Below are positions 20,183 through 28,535 of a stretch of 64,000 nucleotides of DNA, one piece after another. Every line of letters begins with the position of its first letter. The stretch's first letter is position 1. The position numbers and the translations under genes are program-made. The stretch covers positions 1,054,001 to 1,118,000 of the forward strand of contig NZ_CP025794.1 in the NCBI RefSeq assembly GCF_002906655.1. The letters run 5' to 3'. Below the pieces are notes generated by a model. It saw only the letters and a program-made list of their open reading frames with translations. It had not been told where the DNA came from and did no database searches. Source of the stretch: Vibrio hyugaensis (GTDB taxonomy: Bacteria > Pseudomonadota > Gammaproteobacteria > Enterobacterales > Vibrionaceae).

Positions 20183-23164
20183 ATGGCGGATGAAATTTCT
20201 GTAACAGAAACCAACGCACAAGTTGGTAATCTAGTAGACGGGCCTACTCAAGACGGAGTGCCAAGAGATGTCGATAATCACCTTCAAGATAACTCAGGCG
20301 CAGATTTAGAAGTCCGTGCTGGTAAAGGGGATGACATCGTTAAAACAGGGGATGGCGATGACTTTATCGCCGGCGGTAGAGGTTCAGAAGCGATCAAGTC
20401 TGGAGATGGTAACGATGTGATTGAATCATGGAATCACACCATTAGTGCAAAAGATGAAGCTGGAGAAAACCCAAACATTGACTTAGCGCGTGACGGCGAT
20501 GTAGAAAATGTGGGCTGTGTTGACGATATCATTGTTGCTGGCTCTGGTAATGATTATGTAGAAGGTGGTGGCAATAACGACATCATCTATGGCGACCGTG
20601 GAGCAAAATTATCTGGTGAAGAAATTCTCGTAAATGGTGATTTTGAAGATTTATCCGGTACGACACAACTAGGTGGCGGTAACAATTGGGGAACCTATTC
20701 GTCAATTCCCGGTTGGGAAGCCGACGATAACCTTGATGGTGTCGCTCCTGTTGATTTGACCAAAGACCTTGAGGGGCTTATTGAGATCCAAGAGAACGGT
20801 GGATATGGTGTTGAGCAAGGTGATGGAAATGTTCTGGAACTGGATTCTCATACTCACAGAGGTCAAGACTCTCACTCTGCCATTGGACAATATTTCGAGC
20901 TTGATGAGGCTGGAACATTCAACCTTTCTTTAGACTATGCAGACCGGACTGGAAATGCTGCGACCAATGGCTTCAAGCTCTACATCGATGGTGAGGTGGT
21001 CGGTAATCCTGAAGGTTATGGCGGAGCCGCTGGAGACCCAAGTACAAGCTGGCGTTCACTTTCTATCGACGTAGATCTAGGCGCAGGCCCACATGTTCTT
21101 ACGATAGAAGCAATCGGAACACAGGATACCTATGGATCATTAATCGATAATGTCTCTCTTCAACAATATGAAGCCAATGATGTACTCATCGGTGACGGTA
21201 CGCCAAGAGATGGTAACAATGTCGATAATAGCTCCGTACCAGGAGATGATCTTATTCGAGGCAATAAAGGCGCGGACGTGCTCATTGGTGACAATTTCGA
21301 TGCCCTCTCTTTCAATGAGCAAACAGGTAACTTTGAACTCGATCTTGACTCAGCACAGACTCCTGAGGGAGAGGGTTTAGGTCTTGATAACGCCACAGCA
21401 TACAACCCTGATGGTTCAGAGGGAAACACGACACAACAAGGCAGTAAGTATGGGGTCGAAGGCACGGATGAAAGTGGTAAAGATGCACAAATTGGGTATA
21501 GCTACGATGACGGAGACTCGGAACCTGGCGATGCAGTAGGCTCCGAAATGCTTTCTGTTTGCTTCGATGAACACACTATGGCCGCCAAGGTCGGGATCTC
21601 AAATCTTTATGCTAATGAAGGTCGCGGAGAAGATGATGATGTGGACGAAGTTGGTATCTGGACTGCATTCCGCGATGGTATCGAAGTCGCAAGTGGATTC
21701 TTTAGTGCAAACGACCCTGACGCAGATACCCTAGCCCACTACGCTGCTGCGGGTATGACACTAGAAAATACTAAAGTGCTTTCTACTGATAGCAACAACA
21801 GTGGTGAGTTTAGTATTGGTCCAAACGATACTGGCTTCAAAGCCTTTGATGAAATTCAGTTCTCTGCCGCGGGTGAACAATTCAGTAAAGGGGGAGAGAA
21901 AGAAGACTCAAGTGACTATTTTGTCACATCAGTAGAAACACTTGGGCTCACTGGTGACGGTACCGACATGCTGTATGGCGGCCGCGGTGATGATGTCTTA
22001 CTCGGCGGTGACAATAACGAAATACTGCCGGCGCCATCTGATGGTATGTATGATATCAGCCAGTTCAACGGAACATTCGACGTTGAACTCATCGGGTCGA
22101 ATGCAGGGTTCAATAACTCCCTTGGTTTCTACACCGCAGACTCAAGCGGTGAAGTCGTGAATGTTGGCATTCTTTGGTCAAATGTAAAACAACCTGATGA
22201 AGTGAACACCTCGATATCGAAAGAAATGATGGGGGGTGATGCTTGTAAGTTGGGGTTCTTCGTGGTTCCCGATGGTGCAGACAACGGCATTGAATCTGAA
22301 GGATTTATTGATGTTTCAGAATTCGATCTAGATGCTCAATTACTCGGTGAGGCTGCATTTGAATTGGGCCTCCCGATCCATGCGCAAATCTCTCCTTTAG
22401 GTGATGGTACATCCTTGTTCGAATGGAATGATAACACTGACCTTTCAACTAACGATGATGACTTCAACGATGTGATCCATAACGTTACTACAGTAGCAGA
22501 ACCTGAACTTCTTAACGGTGGCCGCGGTGATGACTGGCTAGACGGTGGTGCGGGCGTTGATATCCTCAAAGGTGGCAAAGGCGATGATGTGATCATTGGT
22601 GGTAGTGGTGCTGACGAAGTCCGTGGTGGTCAAGGCAATGATCTTATTGCTTACGATGCGGAAGATACTTTAGTCAGAGGCGGTAAAGGGTTCGACGTTC
22701 TCGTAGCGAATGACAAAGATGGCCCTGTCGATATCGACATGTCAAAAGGACAAGATGCAGATGACATCAAAGGTATTGAAGCCGTAATCGGTACAAGTAG
22801 TGATCAGGACTCTGTTACCTTAACCCTTGGTAAGGTTTACCATCAAGGCGGAGCCAGCGACAATACCAAGAGTAAAGATGATGGCCAATCAGAATTCTTT
22901 GCCCTTGGTGTTGAAGATATTAAGTTGGATGAAAGCAATGGTTGGAGCCTCGAAAACGATAGTCAAGGCGCTCCAGATGATGGTGTGACAATGACCGTTG
23001 CTGACCTTATGGCATCTTCAGATTACAAGTTAGACCAAGGCATGATTGATTCCTTAGGCTTGTCTGGCTCTGATGTGTTAACCGCTTATACCTTCACCAA
23101 AGGAGGTAAAGAAGTCGTTATCTATACCGATGCTGCTTTTGATGGTGATTTCCAATTTGTATAG
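20183..23164 (+). CDS. Secreted calcium-binding RTX protein with lectin-like and DUF4114-like domains
   Basis: A 993-residue, very acidic protein with no N-terminal signal peptide, as expected for type I secretion. RTX nonapeptide repeats (GGxGxDxxx) occur in blocks at about residues 46-86, 117-143, 333-373, 590-613 and 776-846. Between them are a DUF642-like or galactose-binding-like domain (about 146-328; starts ILVNGDFED, ends SLIDNVSL), an unassigned beta domain (about 430-580) and a DUF4114-like domain (about 620-766; ends FEWNDNTDL, DDDFNDVIHN). The C-terminal ~150 residues likely hold the export signal. The start at 20183 has a GAGG ribosome-binding site; the upstream in-frame ATG at 20153 lies in the riboswitch. 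It is probably a biofilm matrix protein or adhesin (inference). Confidence 0.85.
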   Translation: MADEISVTETNAQVGNLVDGPTQDGVPRDVDNHLQDNSGADLEVRAGKGDDIVKTGDGDDFIAGGRGSEAIKSGDGNDVIESWNHTISAKDEAGENPNIDLARDGDVENVGCVDDIIVAGSGNDYVEGGGNNDIIYGDRGAKLSGEEILVNGDFEDLSGTTQLGGGNNWGTYSSIPGWEADDNLDGVAPVDLTKDLEGLIEIQENGGYGVEQGDGNVLELDSHTHRGQDSHSAIGQYFELDEAGTFNLSLDYADRTGNAATNGFKLYIDGEVVGNPEGYGGAAGDPSTSWRSLSIDVDLGAGPHVLTIEAIGTQDTYGSLIDNVSLQQYEANDVLIGDGTPRDGNNVDNSSVPGDDLIRGNKGADVLIGDNFDALSFNEQTGNFELDLDSAQTPEGEGLGLDNATAYNPDGSEGNTTQQGSKYGVEGTDESGKDAQIGYSYDDGDSEPGDAVGSEMLSVCFDEHTMAAKVGISNLYANEGRGEDDDVDEVGIWTAFRDGIEVASGFFSANDPDADTLAHYAAAGMTLENTKVLSTDSNNSGEFSIGPNDTGFKAFDEIQFSAAGEQFSKGGEKEDSSDYFVTSVETLGLTGDGTDMLYGGRGDDVLLGGDNNEILPAPSDGMYDISQFNGTFDVELIGSNAGFNNSLGFYTADSSGEVVNVGILWSNVKQPDEVNTSISKEMMGGDACKLGFFVVPDGADNGIESEGFIDVSEFDLDAQLLGEAAFELGLPIHAQISPLGDGTSLFEWNDNTDLSTNDDDFNDVIHNVTTVAEPELLNGGRGDDWLDGGAGVDILKGGKGDDVIIGGSGADEVRGGQGNDLIAYDAEDTLVRGGKGFDVLVANDKDGPVDIDMSKGQDADDIKGIEAVIGTSSDQDSVTLTLGKVYHQGGASDNTKSKDDGQSEFFALGVEDIKLDESNGWSLENDSQGAPDDGVTMTVADLMASSDYKLDQGMIDSLGLSGSDVLTAYTFTKGGKEVVIYTDAAFDGDFQFV
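20320..20610 (+). repeat. RTX nonapeptide repeat blocks near the N-terminus
   Basis: In-frame degenerate 27-bp units code for GKGDDIVKTGDGDDFIAG, then GDGNDVIE and later GSGNDYVEGG. These are calcium-binding parallel beta-roll repeats. N-terminal placement is less usual than the C-terminal block at 22510-22720. Confidence 0.8.
22510..22720 (+). repeat. Main C-terminal RTX repeat block
   Basis: About seven consecutive GGxGxD units (GGRGDDWLDGG, GKGDDVIIGG, GQGNDLIA, GKGFDVLV) encode a calcium-folded beta-roll ahead of the C-terminal secretion region. Confidence 0.85.
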
Positions 23165-23193
23165 GCAAACTCACTCGACCTTCATCTACCCAA

Positions 23194-23220
23194 AAAGAGC
23201 GCCAATCGGCGCTCTTTCTT
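23194..23220. terminator. Bidirectional terminator between the RTX gene and the ABC permease
   Basis: A strong stem AAAGAGCGCC / GGCGCTCTTT with an AATC loop lies 30 bp past the RTX stop and 22 bp past the convergent permease stop. Confidence 0.92.
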
Positions 23221-23241
23221 TTAGATATCTATAAAAACGCC

Positions 23242-23919
23242 TTAGCTTAATGGCCTTAGATATGCCAAGAAACGCTTCTCTGCGATTTTAAAACACCACA
23301 AAATAATGAACGTTAATCCCATGTAGAAGAGACCAGCCGTCAGGAATGACTCAAATGGTGCATAGTAACGAGAGTTCACAAGTCGAGCTGCGCCTGTCAA
23401 ATCCATAATAGTGATGATCCCAGCGACTGCACTGCCGTGCAGCATAAAGATCACTTCATTCGAATATGCAGGTAAAGCACGGCGTAATGCGCTTGGTAAG
23501 ATGATGCGACGATAAGTCATAAATTTACTCATACCATACGCTTTTGCGGCTTCCACTTCCCCTTTCGGTAAGCCATTGATCGCACCACGAATGATTTCCG
23601 CCGTATAAGCCGATGTGTTAAGAACGAAAGCCACCAAGGCACAGAACCAAGCATGTTCCCAAAGTGTGTCTTTCACAGGGAAGAATTGGTCCATACCGTA
23701 GTAAATGAGATAAAGCTGCACCAACAACGGCGTACCGCGGAAAAAGTAAATGAACGCCCATGACGGCAAACTTAATGCGTAATTCGTGCTATTGCGCGCT
23801 ATAGCTAAGGGAATCGATACACAGAGCCCGATCACCAGAGCTAATGCCACCAGCCATACCGTTGTCCACAATCCATCTAAGTAGACAGGGAAGCTTTCAA
23901 TGATCAATGAAAAGTCCAT
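23242..23919 (-). CDS. Basic amino acid ABC transporter permease (HisM/ArtM-like)
   Basis: A 225-residue inner membrane permease with about five hydrophobic helices and the family loop GEVEAAKAYGMSKFMTYRRI, which contacts the ATPase (EAA motif). The segments NTSAYTAEIIRGAI and SALRRALPAYSNEVIFMLH resemble HisM closely. It should pair with the upstream HisQ-like permease. It is the last gene of the four-gene operon, 3 bp after the previous gene. The likely substrates are arginine, histidine, lysine or ornithine; the sequence does not choose among them. Confidence 0.9.
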   Translation of the reverse strand: MDFSLIIESFPVYLDGLWTTVWLVALALVIGLCVSIPLAIARNSTNYALSLPSWAFIYFFRGTPLLVQLYLIYYGMDQFFPVKDTLWEHAWFCALVAFVLNTSAYTAEIIRGAINGLPKGEVEAAKAYGMSKFMTYRRIILPSALRRALPAYSNEVIFMLHGSAVAGIITIMDLTGAARLVNSRYYAPFESFLTAGLFYMGLTFIILWCFKIAEKRFLAYLRPLS

Positions 23920-23922
23920 TAT

Positions 23923-24663
23923 CTACCTCGCATGAATACTGAATTTGCGTTCAACAAGCTTAAGTAGACCGGTTGATACACTGGTGAAGAACAAGAAGAT
24001 GATCGCGACGGCCATGTAAAAAGTGAATGGCATCTTTGTTGTACCAGCAGCAAGTGAACTAATCCGCACCATATCTTCCAATCCAATTATTGAAACAAGA
24101 GCGGTAGTCTTGAGCAATACCAACCAGTTATTGCCAAACCCTGGTAACGCGTGTCGGATCATTTGAGGTAATAGAATTCTTCTAAACGACATAAAAGAAC
24201 TCATTCCGTAGGCTTTTGCCGCTTCCAACTCACCTTTATCGACAGCCATGATCGCACCACGGAAAGTTTCCGCCATATACGCACCAAAGATAAAACCGAT
24301 GGTCAGTACACCAGCAATAAATGGGCTCACATCGATGTAATCAGGGAGGTAAGCAGTCCATTCATGTTCAGGATTGCTTGCGGTAAACCACTCGTTGAGC
24401 GTTTCATTGATCGAATAAAGGCTGTTATTCAGTAGAATTTGGCCACCAAAGAAGATAAGCATCATCAAGACTAAGTCAGGGATGCCACGAATAATGGTGG
24501 TGTAGAGTGTTGCAATAGCTCTTGCCCATTTATAGGGCGCTAATTTCGCAAGTGCCCCAAGCATGCCTAAAATGACAGCAAGCAACAATGAGAGTATTGC
24601 GACTTCGATGGTTACTAGAGCCCCTTTTAGTATCGAGGCTTCATATCCTTGTAAATCCAGCAT
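23923..24663 (-). CDS. Basic amino acid ABC transporter permease (HisQ/ArtQ-like)
   Basis: A 246-residue permease with the HisQ pattern: GALVTIEVAILSLLLAVILG, YTTIIRGIPDLVLMMLIFFG, and an EAA loop GELEAAKAYGMSSFMSFRRI. It has an extra periplasmic segment (about residues 90-120) compared with E. coli HisQ. The ATG at 24663 has an AGGA ribosome-binding site 8 bp upstream; a TTG at 24690 is possible but poor. It is separated from the binding-protein gene by a hairpin that may lower its expression. Confidence 0.9.
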   Translation of the reverse strand: MLDLQGYEASILKGALVTIEVAILSLLLAVILGMLGALAKLAPYKWARAIATLYTTIIRGIPDLVLMMLIFFGGQILLNNSLYSINETLNEWFTASNPEHEWTAYLPDYIDVSPFIAGVLTIGFIFGAYMAETFRGAIMAVDKGELEAAKAYGMSSFMSFRRILLPQMIRHALPGFGNNWLVLLKTTALVSIIGLEDMVRISSLAAGTTKMPFTFYMAVAIIFLFFTSVSTGLLKLVERKFSIHAR

Positions 24664-24689
24664 AGGTGAGTTCCTAATCCCTAAACTCA

Positions 24690-24735
24690 AAAAATCGGCC
24701 GTTGGTTACTTCTAGGAACAAGCCAACGGCCGCTT
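24690..24735 (-). terminator. Intercistronic attenuator hairpin between binding protein and permease
   Basis: A perfect 10-bp stem CGGCCGTTGG / CCAACGGCCG with a 17-nt loop is followed by A-TTTTTT on the minus strand. It sits between the binding-protein gene and the permease genes of one operon. Such an element would let the binding protein be made in excess over the membrane parts. Confidence 0.75.
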
Positions 24736-24744
24736 AGTTACGGC

Positions 24745-25515
24745 TTATTTACCGTAAACATCGTAGTTGAAGTACTTACCTGCGATTTCTTGATAAACAC
24801 CTTTTTCACGCAGAGATAAGATTGCCGCATCTAACTTTTTAGTGAGATCTTTGTCTTGCTTACGAACCGCAATCCCGAAGCCATCACCAAACCATTTAGG
24901 ATCAGTTAGAGAAGGGCCAACAAACTCGTAAGCCTCACCACCCGCCTTGTTTAGTACACCTTCTTCAAGAGCTGAAGCATCACCAAGTACTGCTGCAACA
25001 CGGCCGTTTGCAAGATCTAGGTATGCTTCATCAAACGAACCGTAACGTACGATTTCAACTTTATCGCCGTAGTTATCTGTCAGATACTTGTCATGCGTTG
25101 TCGCGCGTTGTACCGCAATTTTTTGACCATCAAGGTTGTCGAAGTCTAGACCCGCACCTTTTTTAGCAATGAATTTGTTTGGAATGAGTGCGTACTTACC
25201 CGTAAAGTCGACTTTCTTCTTACGCTCTTCGGTGATAGACATTGCAGCAATGATCGCGTCGTACTTACGAGCAAGTAACGAAGGAATGATGCCATCCCAA
25301 TCTTGAGCAACGATTTGACACTTCACTTGCATCTCTTCACAAAGCGCATTCGCCATATCAACATCGAATCCCTTTAAGGAGCCATCCGTTTCAGTCCAGC
25401 TAAACGGAGGATAAGCACCCTCAATCCCAAAACGAACTGTTTTCCATTCTTTCGCTTGGGCGACACCAGACACTGCTGTTGCAGCAAGCGTTGCTGCCAA
25501 TAACCACTTTTTCAT
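24745..25515 (-). CDS. Periplasmic basic amino acid-binding protein (HisJ/ArgT-like)
   Basis: A 256-residue protein with a signal peptide (MKKWLLAATLAATAVSGVAQ, cleaved near AQA-KE). The mature part is a type II periplasmic binding fold: VRFGIEGAYPPFSWTETDGS, GFDVDMANALCEEM with a nearby second cysteine (VKCQ) that would form the HisJ-type disulfide, and AAMSITEERKKKVDFTGKY. The ATG at 25515 is preferred because AGGAG lies 7 bp upstream; one at 25521 is too close. It captures basic amino acids for the QM permease pair. Confidence 0.91.
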   Translation of the reverse strand: MKKWLLAATLAATAVSGVAQAKEWKTVRFGIEGAYPPFSWTETDGSLKGFDVDMANALCEEMQVKCQIVAQDWDGIIPSLLARKYDAIIAAMSITEERKKKVDFTGKYALIPNKFIAKKGAGLDFDNLDGQKIAVQRATTHDKYLTDNYGDKVEIVRYGSFDEAYLDLANGRVAAVLGDASALEEGVLNKAGGEAYEFVGPSLTDPKWFGDGFGIAVRKQDKDLTKKLDAAILSLREKGVYQEIAGKYFNYDVYGK

Positions 25516-25602
25516 TTCCATACTCCTGTGATTGCTATTTTATTTGGTTTTGTTTGTTGTGCTTGTTTATTTAGGAGGCAAAAAGCTGCCACCCAAAAAA
25601 TA

Positions 25603-26373
25603 TTAGTAGATAGAAGAGATAAATTGTTGTAATCGCTCCGAATCTGGACTCGTAAAAAGCTTAGCTGGATCTCCCTGTTCTTCCACTAAACCTTGATGCA
25701 AAAACATCACATGGTTAGATACGTCACGCGCAAAAGCCATTTCATGCGTTACGACTAACATGGTGCGTCCTTCCTCGGCCAGATCTCTCATTACCCCTAA
25801 CACTTCACCAACGAGTTCAGGGTCAAGTGCAGAGGTAGGCTCATCAAACAACATAACCTCTGGATCAACGGCCAAAGCACGAGCGATTGCAGCGCGTTGT
25901 TGCTGACCTCCGGACAGGTGTCCTGGGTAGTAGTCTTTGCGTTCGTATAACCCAACTTTCTTCAACAGTACTTCTGCATTTTCAATCGCTTGCGCCTTAG
26001 GTACACCAAGTACGTGCACGGGCGCTTCAATCACATTTTCTAAAACCGTTAAATGCGACCATAAGTTAAAGCCCTGAAATACCATAGCTAAACGTGAACG
26101 AATACGCTGAACTTGCTTTTCATTTACTGGGACAGACTCCCCTGCGCGGTTGTTCTTCATTTGGATAAGTTCACCGTTTACCCAAATTTCACCCGCAGTT
26201 GGTGTCTCTAATAAGTTGATACATCTTAGGAAGGTACTCTTACCTGAACCGGAAGAGCCAATGATGGAGATAACATCGCCTTTATGGGCAGAAAGTGAAA
26301 TGCCCTTTAATACTTCATTTTGTCCAAATGTTTTGTGCAGGTCTTTGATATCTAGCGCTGGTACATCATTCAT
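25603..26373 (-). CDS. Basic amino acid ABC transporter ATPase (HisP/ArtP-like)
   Basis: A 257-residue ATPase very like HisP: DLHKTFGQNEVLKGISLSA, Walker [26 protein letters not shown], signature LSGGQQQR and Walker B MLFDEPTSALDPEL, ending RLQQFISSIY. The ATG at 26373 begins MNDVPALDIKDL; a longer frame upstream has no support. It is the first gene; the order ATPase, binding protein, permease, permease is that of artPIQM, while the sequence is closer to HisP. I therefore give no gene symbol. Confidence 0.92.
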   Translation of the reverse strand: MNDVPALDIKDLHKTFGQNEVLKGISLSAHKGDVISIIGSSGSGKSTFLRCINLLETPTAGEIWVNGELIQMKNNRAGESVPVNEKQVQRIRSRLAMVFQGFNLWSHLTVLENVIEAPVHVLGVPKAQAIENAEVLLKKVGLYERKDYYPGHLSGGQQQRAAIARALAVDPEVMLFDEPTSALDPELVGEVLGVMRDLAEEGRTMLVVTHEMAFARDVSNHVMFLHQGLVEEQGDPAKLFTSPDSERLQQFISSIY

Positions 26374-26563
26374 GCGCCCTACTCCCTGTGTTTTAGTCAC
26401 TGCAATAAGGGACTCCGCCCTCTTTGAATTGGAACAAACTATCACCACCCAAGGCAAGTTGCAACAAATCATTAACCTAAATAAATCGAATAGATAGATA
26501 CAACAAGCAAATGAATATGCAATTTCTAGTAATATATTCTTTTAATGTTGAATAATTGACATA

Positions 26564-26590
26564 AAAAAGCCCCTCACGCGAGGGGCTTAG
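26564..26590 (-). terminator. Terminator after the poly-Gly lipoprotein gene
   Basis: On the minus strand a stem AAGCCCCTC / GAGGGGCTT with an ACGC loop is followed by a run of T's, about 18 bp past the stop codon. Confidence 0.9.
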
Positions 26591-26605
26591 GAAGATACAA
26601 AAGTG

Positions 26606-28078
26606 TTAATTAAAACGTGTCACAACAAGAGAATTCGAAGTGCGTAATGTCACTTCATTTTCCATTCCATCTTTTTCAGAAGTTAGAATACCGTCTAAGT
26701 CAGCTTCTAGTTCAGGCTCCGAAGCTTCACCATTAGAGAAGAAGCTCATGAACATTTCTGAGTCAATATCGCTGTTACCATCAAGAATGACTGCAGAACG
26801 GTTGAAGTTGTCCGTTTCCGATACTTTCAAACCATTTATCGCGGAAGATGGAAAATTGTAGTAGTCCAGCTCAGGTACTACAACATAATCACTATTGCTC
26901 TTAGTGAAAATACGATGAGTTACTTTGTAATCACCTGAAGCAGCAAAATATGCGGTACGAGTGAAACCTTCTGTAGAGTTAGTTAATCCCATATTAATAT
27001 CAATCACCGACTCTCGTCCGCTCTGAGATATCACGCTAGGCTTGAAGTTCGGTAAGTTTTTGATATTTAGGAATGTACTTGGATCAGCATCAATATCCCA
27101 GCTTGAATCAATAGTGCCAGTTAATAGTGAATCCCAACCATTTGTAGCGCTTTCAGCAACGGCTAGGTAAACCCATTCTTCTTTATTAGCTTCACTAGGT
27201 CGACGATATTCATCAACGGAATTACCCAGCTCTAAGGCATCATATAAGTAGTCGTTTGATACAAAGCCAATATTCAAGGAGTCATACTTGTAGCCAGACG
27301 ATGAGTAAATACTAGAAACAACATCTGTCGTAACTAGGTCAATATCATTAGTACCCCAAGAACCGATACCATATTGATATAATGATTTATTGTCCGAGCC
27401 AGATTCATATTGGAATAAAGCGGTAGGCTCTCCATTGAAACCTAGTAGTTCTTCATCTGAAGTCATATCACTGTTTGGAGATACTAAGACATCTTTTTGT
27501 GATACATAGTGGTAGTCACCACCACCAGATACTGCGTTTCGGTATGAAAGGTTTTTGAACGTTTTGTCCGATACGTTACTTCCTGTAAAGCACTTATTCA
27601 ACGACTCACGGTTAAGTGCGAAAGTAACATTGCGTAGCTCTTTATCTTCTAAAAACTCGCGAGAGAAAGAATTTACACGAACTTCTCGACCATTGAATTC
27701 AAGTGCTTGAATAGTGATGTAACCACCTTCAGGAATGTCTTCTAAAACAAACTTGAAGTTATCGCTGGTTGGTTTAATAACTTCTCCAACCATTTTGCCA
27801 TCAGCATCAGAATAGTAACCGATAACATTATTCGTGACCTGAGCTTTTGATGCTTGACTGTAAGTTAAAACGGTAGCGTCACCATTCAAATCAGTATCTC
27901 GATCATAAATTGTACAGCTTTGTGCCTTAGCATCGCTCTCAGACAGTGTCGCAGGGATCGCAAAATCAAACGTAAATGTTGTTTTCGATGAACCGCCGCC
28001 ACCGCCGCCACCGCCGCCACAACCGACCATTAATCCCGAAATAATTGCCACTAGCGGCAGTACTTTAAGCTGTTTCAT
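26606..28078 (-). CDS. Hypothetical lipoprotein with poly-glycine linker
   Basis: The 490-residue product has a lipoprotein signal (MKQLKVLPLVAIISGLMVGC; the lipobox cysteine is residue 20) followed at once by nine glycines and SSKTTFTFDF. Poly-Gly after the acylated Cys is common in Vibrio and related surface or outer membrane lipoproteins. The rest is beta-rich and acidic with many Ser, Thr, Asn and Tyr. I do not recognise a domain. Mature residue +2 is Gly, not Asp, so outer membrane sorting by Lol is expected. It stands alone between two terminated units. Confidence 0.75.
   Translation of the reverse strand: MKQLKVLPLVAIISGLMVGCGGGGGGGGGSSKTTFTFDFAIPATLSESDAKAQSCTIYDRDTDLNGDATVLTYSQASKAQVTNNVIGYYSDADGKMVGEVIKPTSDNFKFVLEDIPEGGYITIQALEFNGREVRVNSFSREFLEDKELRNVTFALNRESLNKCFTGSNVSDKTFKNLSYRNAVSGGGDYHYVSQKDVLVSPNSDMTSDEELLGFNGEPTALFQYESGSDNKSLYQYGIGSWGTNDIDLVTTDVVSSIYSSSGYKYDSLNIGFVSNDYLYDALELGNSVDEYRRPSEANKEEWVYLAVAESATNGWDSLLTGTIDSSWDIDADPSTFLNIKNLPNFKPSVISQSGRESVIDINMGLTNSTEGFTRTAYFAASGDYKVTHRIFTKSNSDYVVVPELDYYNFPSSAINGLKVSETDNFNRSAVILDGNSDIDSEMFMSFFSNGEASEPELEADLDGILTSEKDGMENEVTLRTSNSLVVTRFN
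27993..28019 (-). repeat. 9-bp tandem repeat (x3) coding the poly-glycine linker
   Basis: Three exact copies of CCGCCGCCA (plus strand) encode Gly-Gly-Gly each in the lipoprotein gene. Copy-number change would keep the frame and only lengthen or shorten the linker. Confidence 0.85.
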
Positions 28079-28535
28079 GTCTTCTTCCTAAACTGAGCGG
28101 CAATGATTAGCCAAAAAATCGTCTCTGCTCGGTACTAAGCAAGAATGAAGCCAGCTTTATATACAATTCATGAATGACGTAAATAAATCGCATTGGACAT
28201 TATTTCTGCAAAATAACGTCTAATTTTATGCAACTTGTGTAATCGAATTACACACTAAACAACCAAGTCATTCGCATGCCAGACACTTTCTGTAGTTTTC
28301 TTTCACATCTATTCTTAAAGTGATCTAAATCAATCACCCCAAAGGGCTATCTTGCTAGACTCCGCCACAATGATGAGGAATTTTTTGTGCCTCAACACAA
28401 TGAGTTATTAGCTATGCTTAGGCACGTGGTATTCGTGCAACAAAATCTAATAATAGCTAGCATAGGAAGTGCCGCAGGAAGCGGAAAAACACAATTCAAT
28501 TTAGAATTCATAACTTTTAAATATATGAGGAATCT
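28079..28535. promoter_or_regulatory. Regulatory region between the lipoprotein and DUF3360 genes
   Basis: This 457-bp divergent region has two notable elements. At 28236-28254 an 8-bp palindrome (TGTGTAAT-CGA-ATTACACA) looks like an operator. At 28320-28333 the sequence GTGATCTAAATCAA matches the FNR consensus TTGAT-N4-ATCAA at 9 of 10 positions. Promoters for both genes must lie here. No open reading frame is convincing. Confidence 0.4.
28320..28333 (+). promoter_or_regulatory. FNR-like site upstream of the DUF3360 gene
   Basis: GTGAT-CTAA-ATCAA differs from the FNR half-site consensus only at the first base. The distance to the start codon is about 200 bp. The next operon (pflB) is a classic anaerobic gene, so oxygen control of this neighbour is plausible. 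Confidence 0.4.
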
